From Variovorax sp. dw_308 (GTDB taxonomy: Bacteria; Pseudomonadota; Gammaproteobacteria; Burkholderiales; Burkholderiaceae_C), in NCBI RefSeq assembly GCF_019207085.1, contig NZ_JAATOM010000012.1:1-64000 (forward strand): a DNA stretch of 64,000 bases, written 5' to 3'. This document shows positions 7,376 through 14,226 of the stretch, one piece after another. Position numbers and translations under genes: made by a program. The notes below the pieces were generated by a model. That model saw nothing but the letters and a program-made list of their open reading frames with translations, made no database searches and had not been told where the DNA came from. Position 1 is the first letter of the stretch; each line of letters opens with the position of its first letter.

Positions 7376-8179
7376 TCAGGAGACCCGTTGCCGCTTTTCA
7401 CCGGCGATGCGCTGGCGCATGCGCACCACCGTTGCCTGCCCGTAACCGAAGACACCGAAGCCCTTCTGCACGCGCTCTTCTTCCGAGGAGATCAAGGTGT
7501 GCAACGTGCGATCGTCATTCCACCCGATGACCTGCCTCGCGAGTGCTGCCACCGTCGTCACGCCTCTGCGCGCCCATTCGACGGCGGCGCGGCCCGAAGA
7601 GATTGACTCGGCCTCTGGGAGGTTCTCGAGGCGCTTGCTGCGGTTCCAAACATCGCGCACGAACTTCACCTCGTGGTCGAGTTGCGGCACAGGGCTGCGC
7701 AGGAGCGCGATCATCATTCGATCGTGGCCAGGCTCGTCGCCGATCTGGTTGAGCAGCTTCGTCCGGGTATCGCTGTCCTGCCTGGCCCACCAGTCGCGCA
7801 TTTCGCGATCCTCGATCGCCATCGCGGTGTGGGTGGGATCAAGGTTGGGCACTCGCAGCATCTCCGCTTCGCGCCTGTCCAGACTCTGCTCGTAGTTTTC
7901 GATAGACGCCCACGCGCGGGAGACGCCCTCGATTCGCTCCTTCTGCTTGGGAAGGAGCTTCTGCTCTTTGCCCAAGGGACTGAGCATCGCGTCACCGTGA
8001 ATGAGCGCGGACTCCTCAACGAAGGTGTCGAGAAGACTGAGCTGGCCTTCGAAATACATCAGCGGCTCGCTGGCCACTGCCACGGTTGCCGAGTCGAGAG
8101 TGGGCATGACAAAGGTCTTCCCGCCCGCCAGGTTGATCTGCGTCTGGCCGCCGTTGAGGATCGTTTTTTCAACAGCCAT
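7376..8179 (-). CDS. Hypothetical phage protein upstream of the tape measure gene
   Basis: The frame is open far upstream, but it overlaps the next gene there with arginine/serine-rich nonsense. ATG 8179 (MAVEKTILNGG) is therefore the sensible start, giving 267 residues. The N-terminal 30 residues are beta-rich (NGGQTQINLAGGKTFVMP); the rest is helical and charged with many Trp and Arg (REMRDWWARQDSDTRTKLL). It may be a tail-assembly or structural protein by position, but it is longer than usual tail chaperones. Unknown. Confidence 0.6.
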   Translation of the reverse strand: MAVEKTILNGGQTQINLAGGKTFVMPTLDSATVAVASEPLMYFEGQLSLLDTFVEESALIHGDAMLSPLGKEQKLLPKQKERIEGVSRAWASIENYEQSLDRREAEMLRVPNLDPTHTAMAIEDREMRDWWARQDSDTRTKLLNQIGDEPGHDRMMIALLRSPVPQLDHEVKFVRDVWNRSKRLENLPEAESISSGRAAVEWARRGVTTVAALARQVIGWNDDRTLHTLISSEEERVQKGFGVFGYGQATVVRMRQRIAGEKRQRVS

Positions 8180-8180
8180 T

Positions 8181-8435
8181 TCAGACCCCCGTGACCTTCT
8201 TGATCTGCTCCGCGCGCGCCTGCACGCGCTCGACGTGCGTGCCGTGGATAGGGTCGGCAAGGAAGTCGCCGTGCGGCGTGGGCGGGCGGAACTCGGGGAA
8301 GCCGGGCCCGGCGCCGCCGTGGTACGCGAGATCGTGCGCGTGCAACTCGACATAGGCGTCGAGATAGGCTTGAGCAGCGGCCGCGTATGCGGCGCCGGCG
8401 GCTTGCCGCTGTTGTTGGAGTTGGTTCGTTGCCAT
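8181..8435 (-). CDS. Small hypothetical phage protein
   Basis: The start is set at ATG 8435 (MATNQLQQQ) because GAAAGGG lies shortly before it; an extended frame to 8495 runs into the upstream gene. The 84-residue product has a Gln/Ala-rich helical N-terminus and a polar, His- and Pro-containing middle (YHGGAGPGFPEFRPPTPHGD). It lies one base upstream of the next gene's start. Function unknown. Confidence 0.55.
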   Translation of the reverse strand: MATNQLQQQRQAAGAAYAAAAQAYLDAYVELHAHDLAYHGGAGPGFPEFRPPTPHGDFLADPIHGTHVERVQARAEQIKKVTGV

Positions 8436-8448
8436 TTGATGTGCCCTT

Positions 8449-8769
8449 TCAAGAATTGGTCGGTTGGCCGGCTGCGATCGCGAGGGCCTTTTCATCGTCG
8501 GGAAAGAACTTGCTGCGCGCGGAGCCGGGGAGGCCGTAGGTGGCGTCGTGGCTGGCGAGTCCGTTCGTATCGCCGACCTCCTGCAGCATCGCGCGCACGT
8601 TCGCGCACAGCCTCATCCGGTCGGCATCGTCGAGCACAAGGTGACCGTCGTTGTATCTGGTCCCGTTCGCTCGAGGCGGGTTGTAGGTAATGCTTCCGCT
8701 TCCGTCGGTGTTGGTCGTGACGACGACTACGGTGCGATCGAACTGGAACGTCTTTGTGGAAGTTGCCAT
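8449..8769 (-). CDS. Small hypothetical phage protein
   Basis: ATG 8769 (MATSTKTFQFDR) gives 106 residues; the longer open frame upstream is Pro/His-rich and unlikely to be translated. The N-terminal half is beta-rich (RTVVVVTTNTDGSGSITYNP), the C-terminal half helical. It belongs to a same-strand run of small genes between the DUF3102 gene and the tape measure gene. No family recognised. Confidence 0.55.
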   Translation of the reverse strand: MATSTKTFQFDRTVVVVTTNTDGSGSITYNPPRANGTRYNDGHLVLDDADRMRLCANVRAMLQEVGDTNGLASHDATYGLPGSARSKFFPDDEKALAIAAGQPTNS

Positions 8770-8900
8770 GGTGGTTTGCCTTTCTTGGGCTGTTGGGAAA
8801 GAGGAAAGGGGGCAATGCCGGGGGACTGGCGCCGCGGTGTGAGCGCCGAGAGGCGCGCCGGGGCAGGCCTGCCGCGGATGATGGGAAAGCTGGTGGAGCA

Positions 8901-9467
8901 TCACGACACGGCCTCCAGCTCCAGCGCTGACTGGTCCGTCACGGCGTCACGTGACGCGTCACGCACTTTCGTGGCGGTGTTCGTGACGCGGCGGCGCGCG
9001 CGATAGTCCTTGGCGCGCTCGGCGGCAGACTTCGCCGGAACGGTGGACAGCTGTTGGCCAACGGATGTCACGCGTGCCGCCGGCGCGACAGAGCGTGACT
9101 CCGCGTGACATGGCAGGTCGTCGAGGTCCCGGACGAACTCCTGGGCAATGTCGCAAGTCGCACGGCTGTAGCTGACCTCCCAATCGAGATCCGCGTGCTC
9201 GTGATCGCTGCAGTTCAGCAGGTAGTCGTCAAAGCGGTCGATGCGTTCGTAGAGCGTCCTGATGCGGCGCGCGAGCTTGTCAATGGTCCGACCTTCGCCC
9301 GCTTCCGGGCCCAGCAGGCCCAGCCGCTCGGCCAACGCCCGGATGTGCAGCCGATGAATGACCACGCACGCGGTCTCGTTGCCGCCGAAGCCGTCCTGGC
9401 TCAGTTCGAATAGGCCGCTCGGCAGCTCCTCGACCGAAAGGTCCGGAAAGTCGAGCCCGGTCAGCAT
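8901..9467 (-). CDS. Hypothetical phage protein with a basic C-terminal tail
   Basis: ATG 9467 overlaps the stop of the upstream gene (ATGCTGA), so the 188-residue product is probably translationally coupled to it. An acidic N-terminal part (residues 1-110) precedes a basic segment (about 145-175, KSAAERAKDYRARRRVTNTATK) that could bind nucleic acid. The 3' end of the gene contains clustered CGTCAC/GTGACG repeats (8937-8989). Function unknown; its position suggests a regulatory or replication-accessory role. Confidence 0.55.
   Translation of the reverse strand: MLTGLDFPDLSVEELPSGLFELSQDGFGGNETACVVIHRLHIRALAERLGLLGPEAGEGRTIDKLARRIRTLYERIDRFDDYLLNCSDHEHADLDWEVSYSRATCDIAQEFVRDLDDLPCHAESRSVAPAARVTSVGQQLSTVPAKSAAERAKDYRARRRVTNTATKVRDASRDAVTDQSALELEAVS
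8937..8989. repeat. Cluster of CGTCAC/GTGACG hexamers around a 14-bp palindrome
   Basis: Five copies of the hexamer or its complement lie at 8937-8942, 8945-8950, 8951-8956, 8957-8962 and 8984-8989. The middle ones build the perfect palindrome GCGTCACGTGACGC (8944-8957). All lie in the last codons of the gene at 8901-9467. Similar GTCACGC/GCGTGAC pieces recur near 9065-9110. They may be protein-binding sites. Confidence 0.55.
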
Positions 9468-10084
9468 GCTGCGCACCCCGGAAAGGTGTCCAGAGCCTCC
9501 AGCACGCCGGCAGAGGGCTTCATCCGCCAATCGGCCGCGGCGGGGTTCTCCAGCCCGTAGTACTGCAGGTTCGCCTCCACCCACGGAGCGCTGACTGGTC
9601 GGCGTGTGTAGTCCACCATGTCGGTCGCCGCATCCATCTTCGACACGAAGAAGTAGCCCGGGTGCTTCAGCGATGGCTCGATCGCATAGACGGTCGTGTC
9701 GGGCAGGACAACCGCATAACAGTGCCCAGCCTCGGGCACGAACTCGGCCGCGGGCGGGCCGCCAGGGAACAGGCGCGGTGCGTCCACTTCCAAATGCGAC
9801 ACGGTGTCGTTTTTGGGCAGCGCGGGTGTAGTCGGACTACACGGCGCTTTAATCGGCAGCGGCCGCCCCTGGGCAACTTGCATATAGCGCTGCACTTGGC
9901 GGGCGCTCACGAAGATGTTCTGTTCGAGCCAGGGCAACCACTCGCCATGCTTCAGGGCCGCCTTCGCCTCCAGCAACAAGAGGCCCGCTTGCTTCGCGTG
10001 GTCGACCGCCTCCTCCGCCCGCTTGCATGCCAGTTCGTGGAATCGGTTGATGTCGGCCGCGATGTTGAGTCGTAGTTCGGTCAT
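9461..10084 (-). CDS. DUF3102 family phage protein
   Basis: In this 207-residue protein, the first 75 residues carry the DUF3102 pattern: an N-terminal helix, a GLLLLEAKAALKHGEWLPWL block and SARQVQRYMQVAQ. The family is frequent beside replication genes of phages and integrative elements and has no assigned activity. The C-terminal part (about 110-200) is a separate beta-rich segment with HCYAVVLPDTTVYAIEPS. It lies 13 bases downstream of the replication-type gene, so they are probably one operon. Confidence 0.7.
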   Translation of the reverse strand: MTELRLNIAADINRFHELACKRAEEAVDHAKQAGLLLLEAKAALKHGEWLPWLEQNIFVSARQVQRYMQVAQGRPLPIKAPCSPTTPALPKNDTVSHLEVDAPRLFPGGPPAAEFVPEAGHCYAVVLPDTTVYAIEPSLKHPGYFFVSKMDAATDMVDYTRRPVSAPWVEANLQYYGLENPAAADWRMKPSAGVLEALDTFPGCAAC

Positions 10085-10097
10085 GCCTGCACCCCCT

Positions 10098-10664
10098 TCA
10101 ATGCGACACCACAGATGGCATCTCTAGAGGGTGTCCGGGAGACGGAACAGAGGAAGGGGCTGAAATGGCCCGCATAGCTCCGGGAGACGGAACAGCAGGG
10201 AGTCGCTCTGTTCCGGGAGACGGAGCTATAGAAGCCCTCCCTGTTCCGGGAGACGGGATAAGCACATCGTTTTTGCGATAGGCCCCTTGCCTGAAGGCTC
10301 GCTCGATTCCCGGGTCGAACCCCTGCAGCTTTCCGAGCTTGTGCCAGGTCACCGCGTACCAACTCGCCTTGTTCGGCCTGCAGCCCTGCACGGTCTGAAA
10401 GATGAACTCCGCTTCGAGCAACTCGGTCTTGGCGCGCTGGATCACATCGGCCGACTTCCAGCCGCGGGCAGCAAGGTACACGCGGGACAGCAGGAGCCGT
10501 CCGTTGTCGTCCCCGTGGCATTGCCTCGCCAACTCCAGCAGAAGCGCCTTGGCGGGGTGCGAGAGCTTCAGGAAGGCCTGGGAGTCCAGTACTGCCCATG
10601 GCAGCGCCACGAAGCCCCCTGCGTCCCGTCCTGCGCCTCGCGCTGATCGTTCCTTGCGGGCCAT
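10098..10664 (-). CDS. Replication-initiator-like winged-helix protein with iteron-encoded tail
   Basis: The 188-residue product has an N-terminal helical domain (residues about 16-115: ALPWAVLDSQAFLKLSHPAK, ALLLELARQCHGDDNGRL, WYAVTWHKLGKL) of a type common in phage replication genes and likely a winged helix. The C-terminal 55 residues contain four PSPG-containing repeats. These are encoded by four near-identical DNA motifs (10134-10256), so the repetition may be for DNA rather than protein reasons, as in lambda O where the origin lies inside the gene. The initiator role is inference from layout; no helicase or polymerase motif is present. Confidence 0.6.
   Translation of the reverse strand: MARKERSARGAGRDAGGFVALPWAVLDSQAFLKLSHPAKALLLELARQCHGDDNGRLLLSRVYLAARGWKSADVIQRAKTELLEAEFIFQTVQGCRPNKASWYAVTWHKLGKLQGFDPGIERAFRQGAYRKNDVLIPSPGTGRASIAPSPGTERLPAVPSPGAMRAISAPSSVPSPGHPLEMPSVVSH
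10134..10256. repeat. Four iteron-like repeats, candidate replication origin
   Basis: TCCGGGAGACGG occurs at 10134-10145, 10179-10190, 10212-10223 and 10245-10256, with spacings of 45, 33 and 33 bases. The composite consensus TGTTCCGGGAGACGGAACA is a palindrome (TGTTCC, 7-base centre, GGAACA); individual copies keep one or both arms. All spacings are multiples of three, so the peptide VPSPGT repeats in the encoded tail. Confidence 0.8.
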
Positions 10665-10667
10665 GCA

Positions 10668-10991
10668 TCACACCGCCCCTTTCGGCTCGTGCAGCACATA
10701 GAGGGCTGCGCGCGGGTGTGAGTAGCTTTCCCGATCGACGACGGTGACGCGCACCGTCTCGATGTCGTATCCGAAGCGGTCGCGCAACTCCTTCACTCGA
10801 GCGGGCACCTGAAAGATGCCGATCGTGCGTAGGTCTTCGGTGGTCTGGCCACGGCGGCGGAGCGCTTCGATGATGCGCTGGCGCTGGGCTTGACCGCTTG
10901 AAGCGGGGGCGTGAAACTCGGTGCGCATTCTGATTTCGTTTGTGACCCCAGTGCCGTTCCCGCGGTGCTGGGGTTTCTTTTTGGCCGTCAT
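10668..10991 (-). CDS. Winged helix-turn-helix protein (HTH_39-like)
   Basis: This 107-residue protein has a basic N-terminus (MTAKKKPQHRGNG) and a winged-helix segment at about residues 35-90: RQRIIEALRRRGQTTEDLR, then PARVKELRDRFGYDIETV. This is the pattern of the helix-turn-helix family often found next to phage replication genes. It probably binds DNA. The start overlaps the stop of the upstream gene (ATGA), and the replication-type gene follows three bases after its stop. Confidence 0.7.
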   Translation of the reverse strand: MTAKKKPQHRGNGTGVTNEIRMRTEFHAPASSGQAQRQRIIEALRRRGQTTEDLRTIGIFQVPARVKELRDRFGYDIETVRVTVVDRESYSHPRAALYVLHEPKGAV

Positions 10992-11248
10992 GGGGTGCGT
11001 CCTTTCGCCTTGCCGGTGAGCTGTTCCATCAGGCCGGCCGTGAGCGCGTCAGCGGTGGTCATCGCAGCAGCGCGGATGCCCGGGCCCTTGTCGTTGAGCA
11101 CGTCGCGCAGCATCTCGAAGCTGACGAAAGAGAGCCGCTCGCCGATCTCGGGATGACCCAGCAGCGCGCGGGCGAGGCCGTCGGCGCCCTTGCCATCGGA
11201 GTTGTCCACGAACGCGACCAGGCCGCGCAGGATCGCGAAGTTGCTCAT
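10988..11248 (-). CDS. Small hypothetical phage protein
   Basis: ATG 11248 (MSNFAILRG) overlaps the upstream stop by four bases, giving 86 residues that are helical and Ala/Leu-rich. A central block reads GLARALLGHPEIGERLSFVS. No signal peptide or known motif. It lies in a chain of four genes joined by ATGA overlaps from the AlpA-like regulator to the winged-helix gene, so all are probably translated together. Confidence 0.55.
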   Translation of the reverse strand: MSNFAILRGLVAFVDNSDGKGADGLARALLGHPEIGERLSFVSFEMLRDVLNDKGPGIRAAAMTTADALTAGLMEQLTGKAKGRTP

Positions 11249-11448
11249 GGCAGCACCTCGCACGCCAGCTGCTGCGGCAGGCGGTCGAGCCAGGCGTGTG
11301 CCTTCTCAACCGTCCCGAAGATCCACGCACCACCAGAACGGCCCAGGACGATGTTTCCGGCCTCGGTGAGGGTGCAGGTGTAGCCAAGCAACGCCGAGCG
11401 CGCCTGGAGCGTGGTGAAGGCCTTGCCGGCCTCGATCGCGGAGCTCAT
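11245..11448 (-). CDS. Small hypothetical phage protein
   Basis: The product has 67 residues and both ends overlap neighbours by four bases. It has an N-terminal helix (residues 5-18) followed by a beta-hairpin-like part (TCTLTEAGNIVLGRSGGAWIF) and a C-terminal helix. Such small alpha/beta proteins are common in the early regions of prophages. Function unknown. Confidence 0.55.
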   Translation of the reverse strand: MSSAIEAGKAFTTLQARSALLGYTCTLTEAGNIVLGRSGGAWIFGTVEKAHAWLDRLPQQLACEVLP

Positions 11449-11651
11449 TGCGGCGCGACCTCGCCCTGCGCGTCGAGGAACGCGATCAGCTTGTCGCGGT
11501 CGTAGAGCGTGACCCGCGGGGTCGGACGGCTGGGCTTCGGAAAGTCGGCCCGCTCCTTCTCCCAGCGGAGCAGCGTCGCCTTGCTGACGCCGCAGAGATG
11601 GCTGGCGACGGTGGGTCGCAGCTTTTGATGGGTTGCCTGAGATTGATGCAT
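11445..11651 (-). CDS. AlpA-like helix-turn-helix regulator / excisionase-type protein
   Basis: The 68-residue protein has a MerR/AlpA-type helix-turn-helix: VASHLCGVSKATLLRWEKE (about residues 15-33), then a wing-like segment (FPKPSRPTPRVTLYDRDKLIAFL). Proteins of this size and layout in P4-type elements control integrase or early genes and can act in excision. It is first in a chain of overlapping genes. Its ribosome site lies inside one arm of a perfect 12-bp inverted repeat (11654-11693), which suggests control at translation or autoregulation. Confidence 0.7.
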   Translation of the reverse strand: MHQSQATHQKLRPTVASHLCGVSKATLLRWEKERADFPKPSRPTPRVTLYDRDKLIAFLDAQGEVAPQ

Positions 11652-11653
11652 CT

Positions 11654-11693
11654 ATTCGCTCCGTGTCGCTGCGGGGTGCAGCACGGAGCGAAT
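11654..11693 (-). promoter_or_regulatory. Inverted repeat masking the ribosome site of the AlpA-like gene
   Basis: ATTCGCTCCGTG at 11654-11665 and its exact complement at 11682-11693 flank a 16-base spacer that can itself pair (CTGC/GCAG). On the minus strand the 3' arm contains GGAG seven bases before the ATG at 11651 and ends two bases from it. It could be an RNA hairpin hiding the ribosome site, a dyad operator, or both. Confidence 0.7.
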
Positions 11694-11743
11694 GGTGTCT
11701 GGGGACGCTTACCGGATGTGGAACCGAAAACGCCGCTTGAGTT

Positions 11744-12436
11744 CTAGCCTCGGTCCGGCCACAACTCCTGAACTATCTTCTGCGGAAGCTCAGACTTGTA
11801 GAACACGCTGAGTTGGTCCCGCCGCTCTTCCTGTGTCCATCCCAGATTCCTGAACATGATGGGGAGGTGCTTCAATTCGTCCGCCACACGAGCGACCGCC
11901 TTTTCAATGGCCTTTCCGGTCATGCTCATTCGACCGAGCGACTCAGAATGGCGCCCGATTTTGATGACCTGACCATCGGGGATCCGGTCCAGCAGACTTG
12001 CAAGAGCTCGAGCCGCCTGCGGCCGCGAAAGCCCCAAGCTCTGCATCTTGAGCACCAATCTAGCCATCTTGAAATCGCGCACGCGAAGGTCGTTCTCCCT
12101 CCATGACGTTGCCTCGCCTCGCCCTCGGACCAAGCCAAGCGCTCCATCGAGATTCCCCATGCCCTCCGCCGCCGCGGTGACGTATCTGGTGAAGCCATTC
12201 TGTAGGCTGTCAAGGACCCAGAGCGGCGGATACAGACGCTTCGCAGTTGCGATCCTGAAGGCCTCGATCACGTATAGAAAATTGCCCGTCTGCTCGAACT
12301 CGACGCGCAGCATGCGGAGACTGCGCTCCACGCCCGCGTACTCTTTGTCGATCCCATAATTTGCTGGCTTCCATTCGTTTCCAGGGAGCCGATGGCCATC
12401 ATCGCCTTCTGGCGGATATGTGACGAAGATGGCCAT
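11744..12436 (-). CDS. Hypothetical protein of the integrated element
   Basis: ATG 12436 (MAIFVTYPPEG) gives 230 residues. The protein is soluble and helical, with two features worth noting: ATAKRLYPPLWVLDSLQNGF and a C-terminal EERRDQLSVFYKSELPQKIV. A segment at about residues 130-150 (MQSLGLSRPQAARALASLL) resembles a helix-turn-helix. It is separated by 92 bases from the AlpA-like gene downstream and may be an independent unit. Function unknown. Confidence 0.55.
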   Translation of the reverse strand: MAIFVTYPPEGDDGHRLPGNEWKPANYGIDKEYAGVERSLRMLRVEFEQTGNFLYVIEAFRIATAKRLYPPLWVLDSLQNGFTRYVTAAAEGMGNLDGALGLVRGRGEATSWRENDLRVRDFKMARLVLKMQSLGLSRPQAARALASLLDRIPDGQVIKIGRHSESLGRMSMTGKAIEKAVARVADELKHLPIMFRNLGWTQEERRDQLSVFYKSELPQKIVQELWPDRG

Positions 12437-12539
12437 GCGCGGATCAGAAGTCAGCAAGCCCGGCTGGGGGCAAGAAATGGGGGCGCCCGCAGTGCGCACG
12501 ATGGCGCATTGCAGGCGTGGTGCGGCTTGCGGCCGAAGA

Positions 12540-12899
12540 TCATGACGAGTGGGCCTCGGTCACAGGCTTTCGCACCTTCGTCGACTTCGGCTTTGCAATG
12601 GGCTTGTCCTTCTCCGTCGTCCGGGCCAGGCCGTCATCGTCGTCGCCCAAGGGCTCGAGGTCGGCATCCTCGCAGACACAAGCGATCGAGTCGCCGAGGT
12701 ACTTCCCTGTGTTCGAGCAGACGATTGTTATGGGACCGCTGAGGGAGATGACCTTCCAAGGGAAGACGCATGCCGCCCAATTGCTGGACCCAGCGTATTC
12801 GGTTCCATGGAACCATGGACCGACGACCATGACGATGGTTCCTTGGCTCCGCCCTGTGACGAAGCGGGCGCGTTGCCCAGGCTTGCAGCGGCGGCTCAC
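12540..12899 (-). CDS. Hypothetical protein, possible SH3/KOW-like beta fold
   Basis: In this 119-residue protein, the N-terminal 80 residues are beta-rich with CKPGQRARFVTGRSQGTIV and VVGPWFHGT, the pattern of small beta-barrel proteins frequent in Burkholderiales phages. The C-terminal 40 residues are acidic then basic (GDDDDGLARTTEKDKPIAKP) and probably disordered. The start overlaps the upstream stop by four bases. Function unknown. Confidence 0.5.
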   Translation of the reverse strand: MSRRCKPGQRARFVTGRSQGTIVMVVGPWFHGTEYAGSSNWAACVFPWKVISLSGPITIVCSNTGKYLGDSIACVCEDADLEPLGDDDDGLARTTEKDKPIAKPKSTKVRKPVTEAHSS

Positions 12900-13573
12900 G
12901 ACGCTTCTCCTTCGAGGATGGAAGGGTTCGGTGCGACGAGCTTGTCGAGGTGCGCGTAGAACGACGGGTCGGCCGCCTTGATGGTGGCTTGGTAGCCCTC
13001 GACGATCCTCGCGTGAAGCGCCACGTCGAAATGCACAGTGGACTGCATGATCGCCTCGACCACCGCGTCGCCGGCGAGCAGGACGGCCTCCTTGGACTCT
13101 TGGTCCAACCTGTAGGCGTGCCAGTCCTTCGGCTTGTCGCTTTCGCCGTACATGATGCCGAGCATCTCCGTGATCTTTTCGACCAGGCTGCGACGATATT
13201 CGTCCTCGGATCGAAAAACCGACTTCAGATTACGCTTCGCGCGCTCCGCCGCTTTGGCGCGCTCCTGCTGGGCCTCCGCTTCATACCTTCGCCGGCGCTG
13301 GCCCTCCGCCGCTGCCTTTCTTGCCCGCGCGGCCTCCTGCGAGATGCCAACGTACACGCGCATCAATTCACCACGGAAGCGCTCAACACGGAGATAGGTC
13401 TGGTCCTTGCGGACGTTGCCATGCACCTGCTTGCCCTGCAAGTACGAGATGCCGTAGCGTCCATCGGGCGGGAACTGGTCGGCGCGCGCCAGGCCGGCGG
13501 CAATCAGGTCGGCGGCGGTGCCGCGGTACTGATCGCAGGTGGCTTCTTCGATCTTCTCGATAGCGGTGCTCAT
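12896..13573 (-). CDS. Hypothetical phage protein with central coiled coil
   Basis: The 225-residue product has an N-terminal region (1-80), a long charged coiled coil (about 85-125, Ala/Arg/Glu/Gln-rich) and a helical C-terminal part. No catalytic motif or signal peptide is visible. It lies 12 bases downstream of the 78-residue gene and overlaps the next gene. The coiled coil suggests oligomerisation or a scaffold role. Confidence 0.55.
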   Translation of the reverse strand: MSTAIEKIEEATCDQYRGTAADLIAAGLARADQFPPDGRYGISYLQGKQVHGNVRKDQTYLRVERFRGELMRVYVGISQEAARARKAAAEGQRRRRYEAEAQQERAKAAERAKRNLKSVFRSEDEYRRSLVEKITEMLGIMYGESDKPKDWHAYRLDQESKEAVLLAGDAVVEAIMQSTVHFDVALHARIVEGYQATIKAADPSFYAHLDKLVAPNPSILEGEAS

Positions 13574-13585
13574 GATTCGTGTCCC

Positions 13586-13822
13586 TCACAGCGCAGCACG
13601 TGCGGCCAAGCGCACGGCATCACGACGGATGGAGGCAACGATGCTGCCGGTGGTCCGGCCCTGCGTGAAGCCCTCGGCAACGGCGGTGCGCATGATCTGC
13701 AGCATCTCCGGGCTGAGCTTGTCAGCGTAGGCCTTCAGCAGCGGGGACTCAAAGGGGCAGGATGCCTGCGCGGCCGCGGCGCGCTTGGCGGCGGCAAAGT
13801 CGATAACATTCGAGGTAGCCAT
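13586..13822 (-). CDS. Small hypothetical phage protein
   Basis: The 78-residue protein begins MATSNVIDFAAAKRAAAA, an N-terminal style common among small early phage proteins. It then has a helical segment (LLKAYADKLSPEMLQIMRTA) and a basic end (ASIRRDAVRLAARAAL). Nothing indicates an enzyme. It seems to head the operon running left to 12540. Confidence 0.5.
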   Translation of the reverse strand: MATSNVIDFAAAKRAAAAQASCPFESPLLKAYADKLSPEMLQIMRTAVAEGFTQGRTTGSIVASIRRDAVRLAARAAL

Positions 13823-13852
13823 GATTCACTCTCCAGTAGTGGTTGATGGTTA

Positions 13853-13895
13853 GACGGCTGCAGGAGGTCAGAGCCCTGCGGCCGTCGCCTTTTTT
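13853..13895 (+). terminator. Terminator-like hairpin reading rightward, against the operon
   Basis: GACGGCTGCAGG (13853-13864) pairs with CCTGCGGCCGTC (13875-13886), 11 of 12 positions complementary. On the plus strand it is followed by GCC and six T residues. No plus-strand gene lies to its left, so it would end an antisense or small RNA. It is placed between two minus-strand genes. Confidence 0.55.
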
Positions 13896-13947
13896 GCCTC
13901 AGATAGGTAGGCTGAAAATTCAGCCCACGTCGCCCCGAGGCGCGGCG

Positions 13948-14124
13948 TCATTCCTTCGGCAACTTCGCCTTTTCGATCCTCTCGCGCACCCATGGGGCGC
14001 CGCCAAGGATCTGCAGCTTGTCGCGCTGCCCCTCGGTCATGCGCACCGCCACCGGTACCGTCTTCTCGCCGTCCTCGCGCGGAGGCCGGCCGGGTTTGCG
14101 TTGAGGTGGTTGCTTTGTTGCCAT
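13948..14124 (-). CDS. Small basic DNA-binding-type protein, possible regulator
   Basis: ATG 14124 gives 58 residues; the much longer open frame upstream crosses the divergent promoter and is rejected. It has a basic, proline-rich N-terminus (KQPPQRKPGRPPRE), then VPVAVRMTEGQRDKLQ, which resembles the start of ribbon-helix-helix repressors, and LGGAPWVRERIEKA. It is divergent from the membrane protein gene at 14227 with paired operator-like motifs between, so autoregulation is plausible. Family assignment is uncertain. Confidence 0.55.
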   Translation of the reverse strand: MATKQPPQRKPGRPPREDGEKTVPVAVRMTEGQRDKLQILGGAPWVRERIEKAKLPKE

Positions 14125-14132
14125 GGGAATTA

Positions 14133-14181
14133 ATGTAAACATCAATCCGGCAGATTGCAAGCTAATTTCTGTAAACAGAAA
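14133..14181. promoter_or_regulatory. Paired operator-like motifs in a divergent promoter region
   Basis: TGTAAACA occurs at 14134-14141 and 14170-14177, 36 bases apart. Each is the heart of a dyad: ATGT-AA-ACAT at 14133-14142 and TTTCTG-TAAA-CAGAAA at 14166-14181. They lie between the divergent genes starting at 14124 and 14227, where a repressor such as the 58-residue basic protein would be expected to bind. Confidence 0.55.
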
Positions 14182-14226
14182 CTCCGGCGCTACGATTCGA
14201 AACTCAACAACAACGAGGAGTTGAAG

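Noticed and set aside
4047..7445. A plus-strand open frame of 1132 codons opposite the tape measure gene
   Set aside because: It mirrors the codon pattern of the minus-strand gene; its product is Arg/Leu/Val-rich without motifs, while the minus strand matches a known family along its length.
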